Shown here: piece after piece, positions 34,517-46,090 of the stretch
How the letters are laid out: every line of letters starts with the position of its first letter
How positions within the stretch are numbered: the first letter of the stretch is position 1
From: Tulasnella sp. 424
Taxonomy: Eukaryota; Basidiomycota; Agaricomycetes; Cantharellales; Tulasnellaceae
Length of the DNA: 64,000 nucleotides
Reading direction: 5' to 3'
NCBI GenBank assembly: GCA_019633425.1
Contig: WSUB01000065.1
Span: forward strand, 124,001 to 188,000
The notes under the pieces: generated by a model
What the model was told of the DNA's origin: nothing
Seen by the model: the letters and a program-made list of their open reading frames with translations, nothing else
The model's database searches: none
Position numbers and translations under genes: made by a program

Positions 34517-37500
34517 ATGCATTGGGCATTATGGCTGGGAATCCTAGCGCTTGCACTCTTTCTCCTCACCAACTATGGGGCCCCATGGCTCGTCCGTAGG
34601 CTCAGCTCAAACGTCCGCATCCGTAACATTGGTCTGCGGTCCGTCCGAGGACTCTTCCTCAAGATCGGCCCTGTCACCTTGACTGCCGACCGTATAGCTC
34701 TCACCGTCCACCGCTCTCCCGGAGGCGCTCGAATCGGCCTCGACTTTCAGAACGTGGTCGTTACAGTCAGCAAAATCCTCAAGGCGGCCGCCCCGCCAAA
34801 ACGGGACCATTGGAAGATTCTGCGCCAACACACCAAACGCGATTTCAGCATTGCCTCCATCGCCTCAATCATCCACCAGCGGTCAAGCATATCTCAACTC
34901 TCCTTCCCTAAATGGGTCGCGCACCAAACAGTCGTCGCCTTCCGCACGGTGATTCGATACCTCGCAACATACGGTCTCGTGCTCCTCATGAGATGGCTTC
35001 CGGCCCTCACACAAAAGTTCGACACACAATTCGATCAAGTCGTCGTGATCATTGAGGACCTGGGCGGAGCCCATCTCGTCGTCAAAGGCCTTACTCTCGC
35101 TGCGTTGATGAGGTTCACCAAATTGGCCGAACATGACATGGACGATGGATTGGAGGTGGCGCAGGAGAGGAAGAGCGCAATTCGAATGCCTCCGCAAGCA
35201 GGAGGGTGGAGCAGAAAATGGAAGGACAGTATGGGCCGAGTTTGGGACCGAGCTACGGCGCGTACCACCGGGTTTGCCTCGTTAGCCATCGACGTCGGGG
35301 ACATCATCGCCTACCCATCAAAAGCAACTCCAACCAAGATTGCATCCTACCGCTCCGCATCCAGCCCTACCAGCTTTAACTTCACGTCAACGGGAGTGGC
35401 GGACTTCACCTCGATCGAAAAGGCACCTCCACCTGGGTCATGTTTGTCCGTCGAGGGTCCCATCGAGCTTCAGGCGTCTGTCGGGTTCAGTCCAAAGAGG
35501 ATGGTTTTCCGCAAACGGAGCGGTGAAGCCAAGATCAACCTCCCATGCGTCCAAATCATGCCGGATGTCATCTTGCAGCTCGTCAAAAGACTGAAACCTT
35601 CGGTGAAACCCCTGGAGGACAAGACGCCGAGCTCTCCTATGTCCGAAGGTTCGGGATCCAACTGGGGACCGATCACATTCTCGCCTCCTGGTTCGCCAGA
35701 GCTTGGGCCTCAGATTACTGTCTCCGTGCGTTCTTAGAGTCTCTGGTTTCGGTGACGTCTTACTTACGCATTTTTGGCCGTTTATAGCGCTGGAGTCGTT
35801 TAAGACGCCGGAAAGACCCCGCTCCTCTCCCACAGGTTCGTTTGTGTCAAAATCTCCGAACGGTAATAACTCCTAACTCTCCGTCCAGTCTTTATTCGCG
35901 ATTTTGAAAGGAATAGAAATCAATGTCCCGGAATTCCACGCTCGTTTCAATGGGGTCAAGGAAATCGACTCGCCCGAAACCTACTATTCTGTCAAGAATC
36001 AAGGATTTTTAGTCCGCCTTCAACTCAGCGAACCTTCGACAAGCGTTCTGCACCAAAAGTGGCTAGGAAACTCGGCTCCACATGGTTCCAAATACGACGT
36101 TAACGTGTATGCTATCACCGTCCAGTCCCGGTGTCTCGTCGCGCGCCGACTGGGTCCCGACTCGGCCAAACAGTTGACTCTCACTCGAGTTGGGGAGGTA
36201 TCGTTGGAAACAATCGTTACTGGGTGGCCAGCTCCATGGTTGATGCCTCCGCAAATGTTTGGCGCGGACCCTAATGCAGCATTCGTAGCTGTAGAAGCGA
36301 TCGTGGACAGCCTAGAGCTAGCCGAACGCATCGAAGTCGTCAAGTGGTTGCTTCAGCATCGACCTCCATCAAAGCAAAAACCCCCGTCCCCGTCCGTCAT
36401 CCATCCCGTACCGCGAATAAGCGTTCGATTCGCACTCAACCACCCATCTCTACGCCTCATTGAGCAGACCACGGACTCGACAACGTTCATCACCACTCAA
36501 ACAGATGGATTCAACCTGGGACTGGAATCAGTCTATACCCACCGGAAAGGCGACCAGGAACCGTCCATCGGTGATGGAACTCCGGTGGTGATGGAGTATG
36601 TTGGCACCGCGAGATTAGCCACTGTTTCAGTATCTCCGCACGAATCCTCCCGCCCAACCATAAACCGTCACATGTCCACCTTGTCCGTCTTATCATCCGA
36701 CTCGCACCTGATTTCTCCACCTCCACCATTAGTCTCGATTGGGCCTATCGACGTTGCGGTCAAGGGCACTGCGTTCGGCTGTCATAAGGAGAATGGAGCG
36801 TCCGGCGTGGCTTTGGACAGAAGTACTGCTTTGACGGACGTACGAGTATTGGTTGACAGCTTCCTGGTCGATCTCACTCGCCTGCAGTGGTTGCCGCTCA
36901 TCGTTCGCATTTTGGGACCTTCCGGCGAAGCCAAGCCCAAGGCAAAAGACCCTCGTCCCCGCAAAGCACCCCTCGATCAGTTGCCTTGTGGACTTTCGGT
37001 TCACCTGTCACTACCGTCCATTCGCTTGGGTATCGCCGGTCAAGGCATCTCGCTCGAGAACGACATCGTCACCAGTCGTGGTTTGGCCTTGCAATCCTGC
37101 GTAGTCGTAGACTATTGCTTCCTCTCCTGCCCGGACCACACCTCACGACTTAGGAGCAAAACCACCAAGGCGACAATGCGAGATCGGCTCGGCCTGCCTC
37201 AGGAACCCGTCCATGCTGCCTCGTCTCTCTCACAGGACGCTCACAACAACAGCGGCAAGGCGGCTTTCGCGCAGATCGCCGTGTCCCAGACGACTGTTCG
37301 CTCCGTCATCGACGATGATACCTTTGGCTGGTTGGATACCGATGTGCAGGATAGCTCCTTCACGGCTGGAGAAGACGTTGATGCACACCTCTTTTTGCGG
37401 GTACCCGAGATCACAGGGACGTTAACGTTAAGGCGAGACCAAGTAATGGAGCCCAGTGGAGGGATGGCAGATTCGTGCCGCGGTGTCCTGCGGATCCCTC

Positions 37501-40500
37501 GGACGTCAGGCCGCTTCGATCTTCATCATGTCTATTGCGCGATGGCGGTGCTGAGCGTGCTCAAGAAACTTGCGCCGTCTCACAAATCCACCGACTCACC
37601 AAGTCTCCCGCTCGAGAGGTCACCCCTCCCAACTCCCGGAAGCGACATGGCCGTTTCTTTCGACGTGCATGCCGACGTTTTCCAGGTCGTGGCGGTCCTG
37701 CCTCGGGCTTCCAAAGTCTTCTTGAGGCTCACAGGTTTCGTTGCCACTCAAAAGCCGACGAAGGAACGCAGCTTCAGGTTCATTACAGGTTGCTTGTGGA
37801 CGCCGTCTCACGAAGTCATGGAGGGAGAGAACCCGAAGTGGGACGAGATTTGTCGTCTCACCTCTTGGAGCGGGTCTGTCATAAAAACGGAAAACCTAGA
37901 CTCGCCTCGTACCCCCCTCAGCATATCTCTGGTTGGAACTGGGGCACGACTACGCATTCCTTACCGCTTCATTCTCAGCGAGCTCATCACCGACATCACT
38001 CTCGCCATCAAGGCCTCCAAGCACTTGGCTCATACAGTCCTAAGCGGCGTCTTCCATCCGATGGAGAAGCCTCCGATCGAGGAGGCCAAGAAAGTCCCGA
38101 ATATCAATTTGATGATCGACTCGCTGGCAGTGGAGATAGCTGACGATCCCTTTGAAGCGAAACTTAACTTGATCTGGCGACAAGGGGTGGAGGAGCAAAT
38201 CGCACGGTTGCACCGAGAAGAGGCCTTCGCCGCGAAAGTAGCGGCAATTCAAGCTGCAGAAGCAGACTCGCCTACGGAGTCCTTGAACCCTGGATTGAAC
38301 GATCCGGTATCTACGAACCACACCGTCAGCATCGAAGATGCCCGTGCAAGACTGTTGCTCTATAACTCTATCAACTGGATTCGTCTGTGAGCATGGATAT
38401 CGTTTGAATCAGAGTTCCTAGCTAATCCTTTACCTTTTAAGACACAAGCAAGCAAGGGATTCGCAAATCGGTCGAGAAGAGACCATCTCTTCCCGAATCC
38501 GCGAGCCCTCTTCGCGAAAACACCTTCATACCGCATTACCTTTCGATGTCCGCCCTAATGATCGTTGCCCTCCGCTTCTTCGGGCTGTTCTTGGTCAGGT
38601 CAAGCTTTCTCTACAGGAGCCGCCATTCAAGGACAAATCACTGTCCGACTTCATGTTCGAGCAAGGCGGTCTCCCTCGCGATACTCAGTTCACGCTCCTC
38701 GTCCCCTTACAACTTCAGTGGTCCATGGACAGCTTCCGAAGCACCCTTCGAGACTACCCTATCCCTCTGCTGGAAGTGCCTTATGGGCCATCAGCTTGGA
38801 CATGCAGCTCGACGCTCATCGTTGCCGAAGAACATGGCCCAGACACGAGTATTGATTGGTTCGAATGCCGCGTGAAGTCTCCCTTTGGCGCGACCGACCC
38901 AGCTCCCATCGCCTTCTTAATTCCGAAGACAATCATGCCTGTTAAGAGCTACGCTAACCCTGACATCAAGGTCAACGGAGCAGGGGTGACCGACTTCGCT
39001 TGGGCAGTGTCGTACACTCCAGCAATTCAAGATGTCATGCGAGTATTTGATACATTTTCGGCAGCTCCTCGAGACAAGTCGCCGCCTCTCGGCTTTTGGG
39101 ACAAGTTGCGGCTAATAATGCATTGGAAAGTTCGCATATGCATTGAAGGGGAGACTCGACTCCATATCAAGGGTGAGTGACACTCATTTGGCTAGTGAGC
39201 GCAACTTATACGTTCCATAGGGTCCCGCGATCCGTACTATATCTCCGGGGCTGGAGCAGGATTTGTCTGGTGCTTCAAAGGCGATACAGACATTACCGTC
39301 GGCTATAGCCCTAAAGACAAAGAGCTGATCCAGATATCAAGCAGCAAGATGTATCTCGCGATTCCGGAGTGAGTAATACGTTTCCTTGCGTATTGAATAC
39401 GGTCTAATGACCCCATAGTCTGAGCCGGTTTAAAGAGAACATGGCGGGTTCTCGGCTTTCCACGTCACGGAAACTTGTTAAAGTTGTTGCAAAGCTCACG
39501 AACGGTGTTCGCCTGGGATTCGGCTTCGCTCTTGAACGCACTTGCCTCACGGAATGTCGAGGCTGTGGTAGCGCACCGGCGTTTTTGAAGCAGTGTCGTT
39601 TCTTCACCTTTAAGCCTCACTATGAGGTTGCACTCAGGGTGCCTCCCAAACACCGAGGGCCGATCGAAGTGAGTTTATATGGGTTTATTCTCTGTCATGC
39701 CTACGATGCCTTCGAGCTAACAGTCCATATTTAGGATTCCTTCGAAGGCTTCCGATCAAACTTCGTGCACTTCTCAATCTCATTGGTGTCACCAATACAG
39801 CCCTCTGGTTCAGACTACGACTCCGGGCTCAACAGCTTCCACCTTTCCCCGAAGGCTTTCGCTCACTTTTTCGCTTGGTGGTCTCTATTCGGAGCAACCA
39901 TCAATTTACCAATCAGGCAGGGCAAACTCTATCCCGACGCAAGGCCTCCCTCGCCCAAGTTCGGCCGTCACATCGCGACTATCAAATACCGAATCTCTTT
40001 TGCGCCTTTGTTCATCTCCCACATGTACAAACAAGACGCGGTTGAACAATGGCGTGAGGGCGAAACAGGGTTTGTTGGAGTTAAAGCCATGGTTGAGAGC
40101 CTTAGTGCCGATCTCCATCAGAGAGAACAGGAGATCGTCGTTCTCGACAAGTTTTCTGGTCTTCCGAAAACTACGACTCATAAACCATTCGCGGCCGCCG
40201 AGGTTGTCATCAGAAACATGGAGCTACGTGCTGTCTACGCCACCTTCGCGGATAACAGAAAATCTCTCGTCCCACTATTCCAGTCTGGCTCATTAGGCGG
40301 TGGCCACTCCAGCTATGTTTTCCCAGAGGATCGCTGCGAGACGCTGGGCTCATCCAAATGGGTGGACATGGAAGATTTCAACGAGACCGATTGGACACCA
40401 TTTGACGATGCACCAAGGGTTTGGATGTTCCGAGCAGCAACTTGTCCTCAATTCACTTTCTTCCGCACTATCCCGTCTCGAACGAACGTCATTTCCGAAC

Positions 40501-43500
40501 GTGTGGACGGCGCTGTCGAGAAATCCAAATTCGGTAACGAGGATACCCACATTTGCAGCATGTCGAAACGAGAGAGTACGTCGTGTGGGAACTAGAACCA
40601 GTTTAATATTCTGACAGTTTCCTTCTAAGCCTTGAGACACGTCCAAATTTCCCTGACAAGGGATCGACTTCAAGCCTTGCATGAGCAGCTCCAGAGGGTC
40701 CATGAGCAAACAAGCTCCCAGTCCTACGACAGCTCTATAGACCAGGTATGAGCACTGTGTTCCAACGGGGTCCCGTCTCTCAATATAACCTCCGATTAGC
40801 ATGCGGAACCAAGTGATAAGGTTACTCAACTGAAACAAAGTATCGAACGACTCCAGGCCTATCTCGATGATATGCTCGGTCAGGGCTTAAGCATGCCATC
40901 TAGCGCCACGTCTGGTTCTTTCTGCCGCGAGGGCCACGCCCCGACTCATCAATCGACGATCACAACACCTTCTGACTGGGAAGGCTTCAACAATGTTTAT
41001 GAAGTGCATTCCCCGCAGATCATATTTTCCAACTCCACTCGCAACGTGCGTATTCATGATCGATCATGTAACTTAAACTAACTCAAACACACCTCATTCA
41101 GATTCTCTTAGATTATTATTATTCGTCTCGCAATCGTCGTGGTTTTGAATATCATATGTCGCACAGGTAGGAAAAGGCACCAATATGTTTGACCATCTCA
41201 CAAAACAACCCCCTCACCCAGGGCTCTGAAAGCTCTCAAAGGCCAGCTAGTCGGCGAAGTCCAGCGCGCGGTTGCAGCGGCTCGACCAGGTTCAAATGTA
41301 GCCGGAGCTGCAGCACGTGCCGCTACGGCTCTTCGTCGCATCCTTACGGCCGAATCGAACACCGAGGACCACGTTCATTCAGACTCAGAGGAAGCCCCGT
41401 CGCGGATCACCCAGGAGAAGAGTCATTTTTGCGTCTTGTTGAAACCACAAATTGCCCTTCATAATGAAGAAGAAGAGGACGCTGTCGTTCATATTGCTGC
41501 CATGGAGGCTTCACTAACATCGCACACTCTCGTCGACCCGGACTACATCGATGATGCGGTAAACAGCTATGTGATGCGGAGGTTGGTTGGCTGGAAAATC
41601 ACCAAAGTACCAAGACTAAACCCAGCCTTTCGTGTTTAATAGGCATAAGGTCAAACTCCATGGAATGCAGGCATTTGTGCCTACCGTTCTACGACCCGAT
41701 TCGGAGTTGTGCGGAGTGCCGCTGGAGATTTTGGTCGACTTCCGATGCGAAAGTGGTGACTACGAACGACTGGTCCCTCAGACAGATGCCGAGTTCTCTT
41801 ATGACAAGTTCAATCGTCTCCGCCTTCACAACGAGTTCAGCGACGCTTCGAGGCAGTCTATTGAAACAAGCTCGTCCGATGAACACATGCGAAATCAAAC
41901 GGTAGGTACTACATTACATTCAATTCCGGATCCCCTCTTAATGAAGTGCTTGTTTGCAGGACCGTATCACTGTCAAAATCCCTCGATTCACCGTTACTGC
42001 GAACTCGAATAGTTTCCGGTCCCTCAACAACATTATCACACATCTTATTCTCTACTCCGACCCTAGTCACTCCCGACGAAACGAAGCATTGGAGAAGTTC
42101 CTATTCACTTACGACTTTACGGATGTATCCTCATCCGTGGACGTCGTCTCGACTCTGCAGCAGCGGATTCGCCAACTTCTCCAGACAGCTCGAAACTTTG
42201 ACCTGACCTACGGTTCGTTGGATGAGGCGGGACAAATGGACGCACTCAAAGTTCAGGCCGAATTGACGTCATCGGGTGACAAGCTCGATTTCATCTTTGA
42301 AGCTATTCGCCTCGCGCAGGAGAAAGCGCGGAACTTGGACAACAACTTGGCTTCTGCCCTTCAGCTCCAAGTGTCCTCAGACGTCATTTCGTACAACATG
42401 CTAGGTCCTAGCAGCAATCTTCTGGCCAAACTGGCAGTCAAAGGCGTTAGTTTCCAATGGACGAACCGAAAGGATTCTTCAACAAGCAACGTCCTCACGA
42501 TCAAGGATTTCCAGGCCTTCAACGGACTTCCAGGAGCTACGTTTACTGAAATTCTGGTTGCCCATCCTTCGCCCTCGAGTCATCCGATGGTCAAGGTACG
42601 TTCACCACGTAATCTGAAACAAGCATTATCTCACTCTCTATGCAGAGAAAACTATTTGCGGAAGCGAAATGGACAGTCCTGCCGCCCGTCGCACAGATCT
42701 CGGTTATCGAGCGGTTCGAGTTGTGTCTTCATCCGGTCAAAGTCCAGATCGAGAGAAAGATCGGCAGAGAGATCCAAGAGTACATCTCACCCAAGGAAAG
42801 ACGGGCGGGAGCGCTGGGGAACGTATCGCTGAGCGGAAAACCTCAGGTTCCACAGGTCCACACGAGGGACGAACCACCAGTTAGACGGAGCACAGATTTT
42901 GCGGGTTCATTGACGGTCACAGCTCCTTCACGGTCCCTGAGAGTGCGGACTGCTTCTTGGGTAAACCTTCGGGACGCCGAACGGGCCAATTCAGCAACAT
43001 CGTCGAGTGCTAACGGTGCCCCAGCTCAACCAAGGACGCTAACGCTACATCGTTCCGCATCGACTCACAGCCTTCGTCCATCCGGAACCCCCGTTACACC
43101 CACAACGCCAGGCGAACAAGGACAGAAGGTGGTCGCGAGCGAGACAGATGAGATGAGAGTTCGAGCTCGGAAGAGAACTTTCTATTCTATCGACGTGGGA
43201 TCGTAAGTGTTGGTGATATTCCCTGACATAGTTTTTGTTGACACCTGCGATTGTCTCTAGGTTCTTGCTGGTATTAACGTACAAGGTTTGTAGATCTGGC
43301 TTACAGCGCGTTGAGCTTCGACTGACGTATTCTGCAGGGCGAGTCGCTCGGCATTGCCCGACGGGAGCAAGGTGGCCTAAAAGCCCGTGATTTCATACCG
43401 AACTTGGACGATTTCCCGTTGACTTTCCCCGGATTCGAGCGCCACCACTGTACCTGGAGTGTGAGTAGCAAGACCAAAATCAGCATTTACCGGTTCGACT

Positions 43501-44140
43501 CATGCCGTTGTCTCTAGGTCGATGAGTTCTTGCAGGTCGTGAAGAGTGAGCTGAAGAAGAATGCAGTCGGAGTGGTCTTCAGAGCCTTCAATGCGCGATT
43601 CTCGAACAAGTATCGCATCGGAGATAGCTCCCGTGAAACAACCGCGGAGGATCAGCCGGGCCAAGTTGAACCATCCTCTCAAACTCTTTCGGATCCTCAG
43701 GCGAGAGCTAAGAGCGGTCCTTTCCGGATTCGAACCTTGTCAACTCCAAAGCGCGATGAGCCTCGCGTTCTAACCGACGAGGGCCCGATTAGCACCAGTC
43801 CGACTTCCGCGACTCCTCCGTCTGGTTCACTGGTTTCATCCATAACTTCTCTCCCGTCCACGTCTGAAACAGATAGTCGCCAGCCTCGTGGGCGCACGCA
43901 GAAAGTGTTGAATCTATTCCGTCATAAAACCAGAAAGAGCACCGACAGTGCATCCAGCAGTGTAAGCCGAACTTGTGCTCGCTACTCTCTCTCTCTCTCA
44001 CTGATATAAACTCATTTTCTCACCAGATAACAACAAATAGCCAGCCGCGACGGTCATTGGAATCGTCGTCTTCAGGACTACCCCAGCGCTTGCAACCGAT
44101 TACACCCATGAGCCGATCAAGATCTGTCGTTCGAGATTAA
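34517..44140 (+). CDS. FMP27: FMP27/Hobbit bridge-like lipid-transfer protein
   Basis: Very large protein of the BLTP2/Hobbit/Fmp27 family, which forms a hydrophobic groove bridging the ER and plasma membrane. The ATG at 34517 opens a membrane anchor (WALWLGILALALFLLTNYG) followed directly by the chorein-like start (GLRSVRGLFLKIGPVTLT). The hallmark Fmp27 GFWDK block is at 39090-39160 (GFWDKLRLIMHWKVR), preceded by ADFAW-type sequence and followed by the DPYYISGAGAGF and HFSISLVSP segments. The 3' part (41.9-43.2 kb) has coiled-coil-like helices. The tail (43.6-44.1 kb) is Ser/Pro/Arg-rich, ending SRSRSVVRD at 44140. There are around fifteen exons, the largest 35.9-38.4 kb, and the total is roughly 2,700 aa, within the family's range. 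No disabling change seen. Confidence 0.9.
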
Positions 44141-45049
44141 TTTAAACCTTCGTTTTTTACACTTTCTTCTCTGTTCTATGTACGTTTGTTTGCTTAATGA
44201 CTCTGTGGAACTAGTGAGCAGTGATATCCGTCGTTGGAAAGCCTCAGCGTAGGGTCCTCTGGTTAGAAACTGGACGGACATTGGATGCTAAGTACTAGTC
44301 GTCGACCTTAATGGCATGTGCTGAATTTTCGACTTCGAGAGCTCCGGTTCCCAGCAAGCAATTTCCATCTTCGAATAGCAGCATCCTGTCCTGCTGGCAT
44401 GCGGAAGAATAGTGGAGAGAAACAGTCCGCCATGGACAGCAAGCTAGCATGTGCCCTGCCTCGACGGTGGCCTACACACGCTAACGATTCGATCAGTCAA
44501 AGCTATAAGGAGGTACACCACTGAGCCAATACGGAGCCAAGACGCCCACCCTACACGCAATGGTATATTGCAGGCTGTAATCATCAATTGGAAGGTACAG
44601 CATGCGAACGGAGCCAACCAGCTATCAAGGCAGGAACTAGAAAGGTTTGAGTAATTATACCGACCTCGACGGTGTTTCTTCTTTCGGCTTTCGCTGTTTG
44701 GTTGGGGTGTCTGAACAGTCCTCTTCGTGTCGAACCTCGATGTTTCCCTCGATGGCTGGCAGCCGCTCACTCCGCAGAAGAATACGTTCATTTCAAGGAC
44801 AGTTTTCCGGACTTCCCAGCGCCACAACAGCTGTCAGCGGAGTGTTTGACTGGGACAACGGTGAAAAGGTCAGTGTGTCAAGCGGGCAATCGCTTCGCTA
44901 GTGCGTTAGATCGTCAGTGTACTCCGGTGCCACTGCCAGACACTGGCATAATCCGCAAACTGACTCAGAGATCCGTCTCTTGCTCGAGCTGCGAACCGCC
45001 CTCCGGTACTAAGGAGGGCCTAAGAATCATTCAGGACTAGGACTCCTTT
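44141..45049. other. Intergenic region after FMP27
   Basis: Contains the FMP27 3' end, then sequence with no supportable gene. A 127-codon minus-strand frame (44444-44827) starts at a non-ATG codon. Decayed kinase sequence begins just beyond. Confidence 0.4.
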
Positions 45050-45330
45050 TCGAGCTCTCACAGTTTCGAACTTTCGACATTGTCCTTTTAGCCTATGGCT
45101 GCAAGTTTTGTCGGCCAATCCGCATGCACAAGGGAACAAGGTTCCATATAATTGACTCAATCTTGTAATGATTCGTGTGTTGGACCTGAACAACAAGGGA
45201 GAAAGCAGTGAAGGAATGAACAGATGTCAGAAGAGAGCCACAACAAATATTCTGCCACGATCCCTTCACCGGCCGTCACATGATAGTGGAGTCGATCACT
45301 CCGAATTCGAAGCATGGTGACTTCGGTTTC
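45050..45330 (-). pseudogene. Antisense FunK1 remnant upstream of copy A
   Basis: Read on the minus strand, this aligns with the end of FunK1 exon 2 and the start of exon 3. RSDRLHYHVT corresponds to RSEQAHHHVT of copy D, and HYKIESIIWNLVPLCMRIG corresponds to HHDVESVIWVVIYLCMWCG of copy A. A stop (TAG) replaces the Trp of the QPW motif. No intact frame remains. The same remnant, in the same orientation, lies upstream of copy D. Confidence 0.65.
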
Positions 45331-45934
45331 CCTTCAAGCCGTCACTTGGCAGCCAATGGCATTTTCGGGCAAGTCGTTGTGCTGGCCTGTCAGTGTTGGA
45401 TGGCGCTCATAGTGTCGGGTTAGATTTGCCGGTCACAAGCGCCCCACTCAGTGGAACAAATACTTTAGAAGCAGTAGAGCGAAAAGCTTAGGGGAGGACA
45501 AATGCGACCTGAACGAGCAGGAGCACCCCCATCGGATAGCCGAACAGCTTCGTCCGTGTTTATTGTTGTGTTGTTGTGGTGGCTTCAGCTCAGTTCTTCG
45601 AAGAGACACGTTGTTGGCAGAACCCATCTGGTTAGACAACAAGATTTAACGCTCGATCGACTGCTGCTCGCATCGACCGTCGTGTCCCTATCAGATTATT
45701 GCGACTCACGGATATCAAAGCGTCGGCTGCAATCCTCCTTGGGCGCACGGACGTCCCAAACACTTGATTCAGGTTGAATTACAAGCAACGTGACTTCAAC
45801 CCATGAATAAACTCTACTTATTATTTGAAATGATCGGTATTACTAGCTCGGAGGTCTACCATTTATTGACTCGGATTGCCTTGGAAGGCTGAGCTGAAGC
45901 CGCTCGGACGCGCTCTCCGACAAAATGGGGACAA

Positions 45935-46090
45935 ACAGTTCACTGTGTGCCTGCTTGTTTCTTTTGTCCTCGCCCAAAAGACTCCTCTCGTCTTTGCTCA
46001 ACTGGTTTCAAGATTTTGTCCTATGGATTCGAATGCATATAACCGGCAGGTTGATAGCGACTGTGAGTGTCATCCATCCCCGATCCAGAC
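45935..46090 (+). promoter_or_regulatory. Conserved FunK1 promoter block, copy A
   Basis: A ~150-bp block shared with the upstream regions of copies D (55500-55666) and E (58760-58931). It contains CTCTCGTCTTTGCTCAACT, then TTTTGTCC, then a TATA element (ATATAA at 46037) 54 bases before the ATG, followed by CCGGCAG and TGTGAGTGTCATCCA. Its conservation across three copies points to a real shared core promoter. Copy B lacks it. Confidence 0.65.

Noticed and set aside
45590..45780. Possible kinase C-lobe remnant on the plus strand (IDCWVHRPSCP-like), repeated at 55180-55350
   Set aside because: The two copies are similar because the whole flank was duplicated; one has a stop, and the resemblance to a TKL C-lobe (CWxxxPxxRP) is too short to claim.
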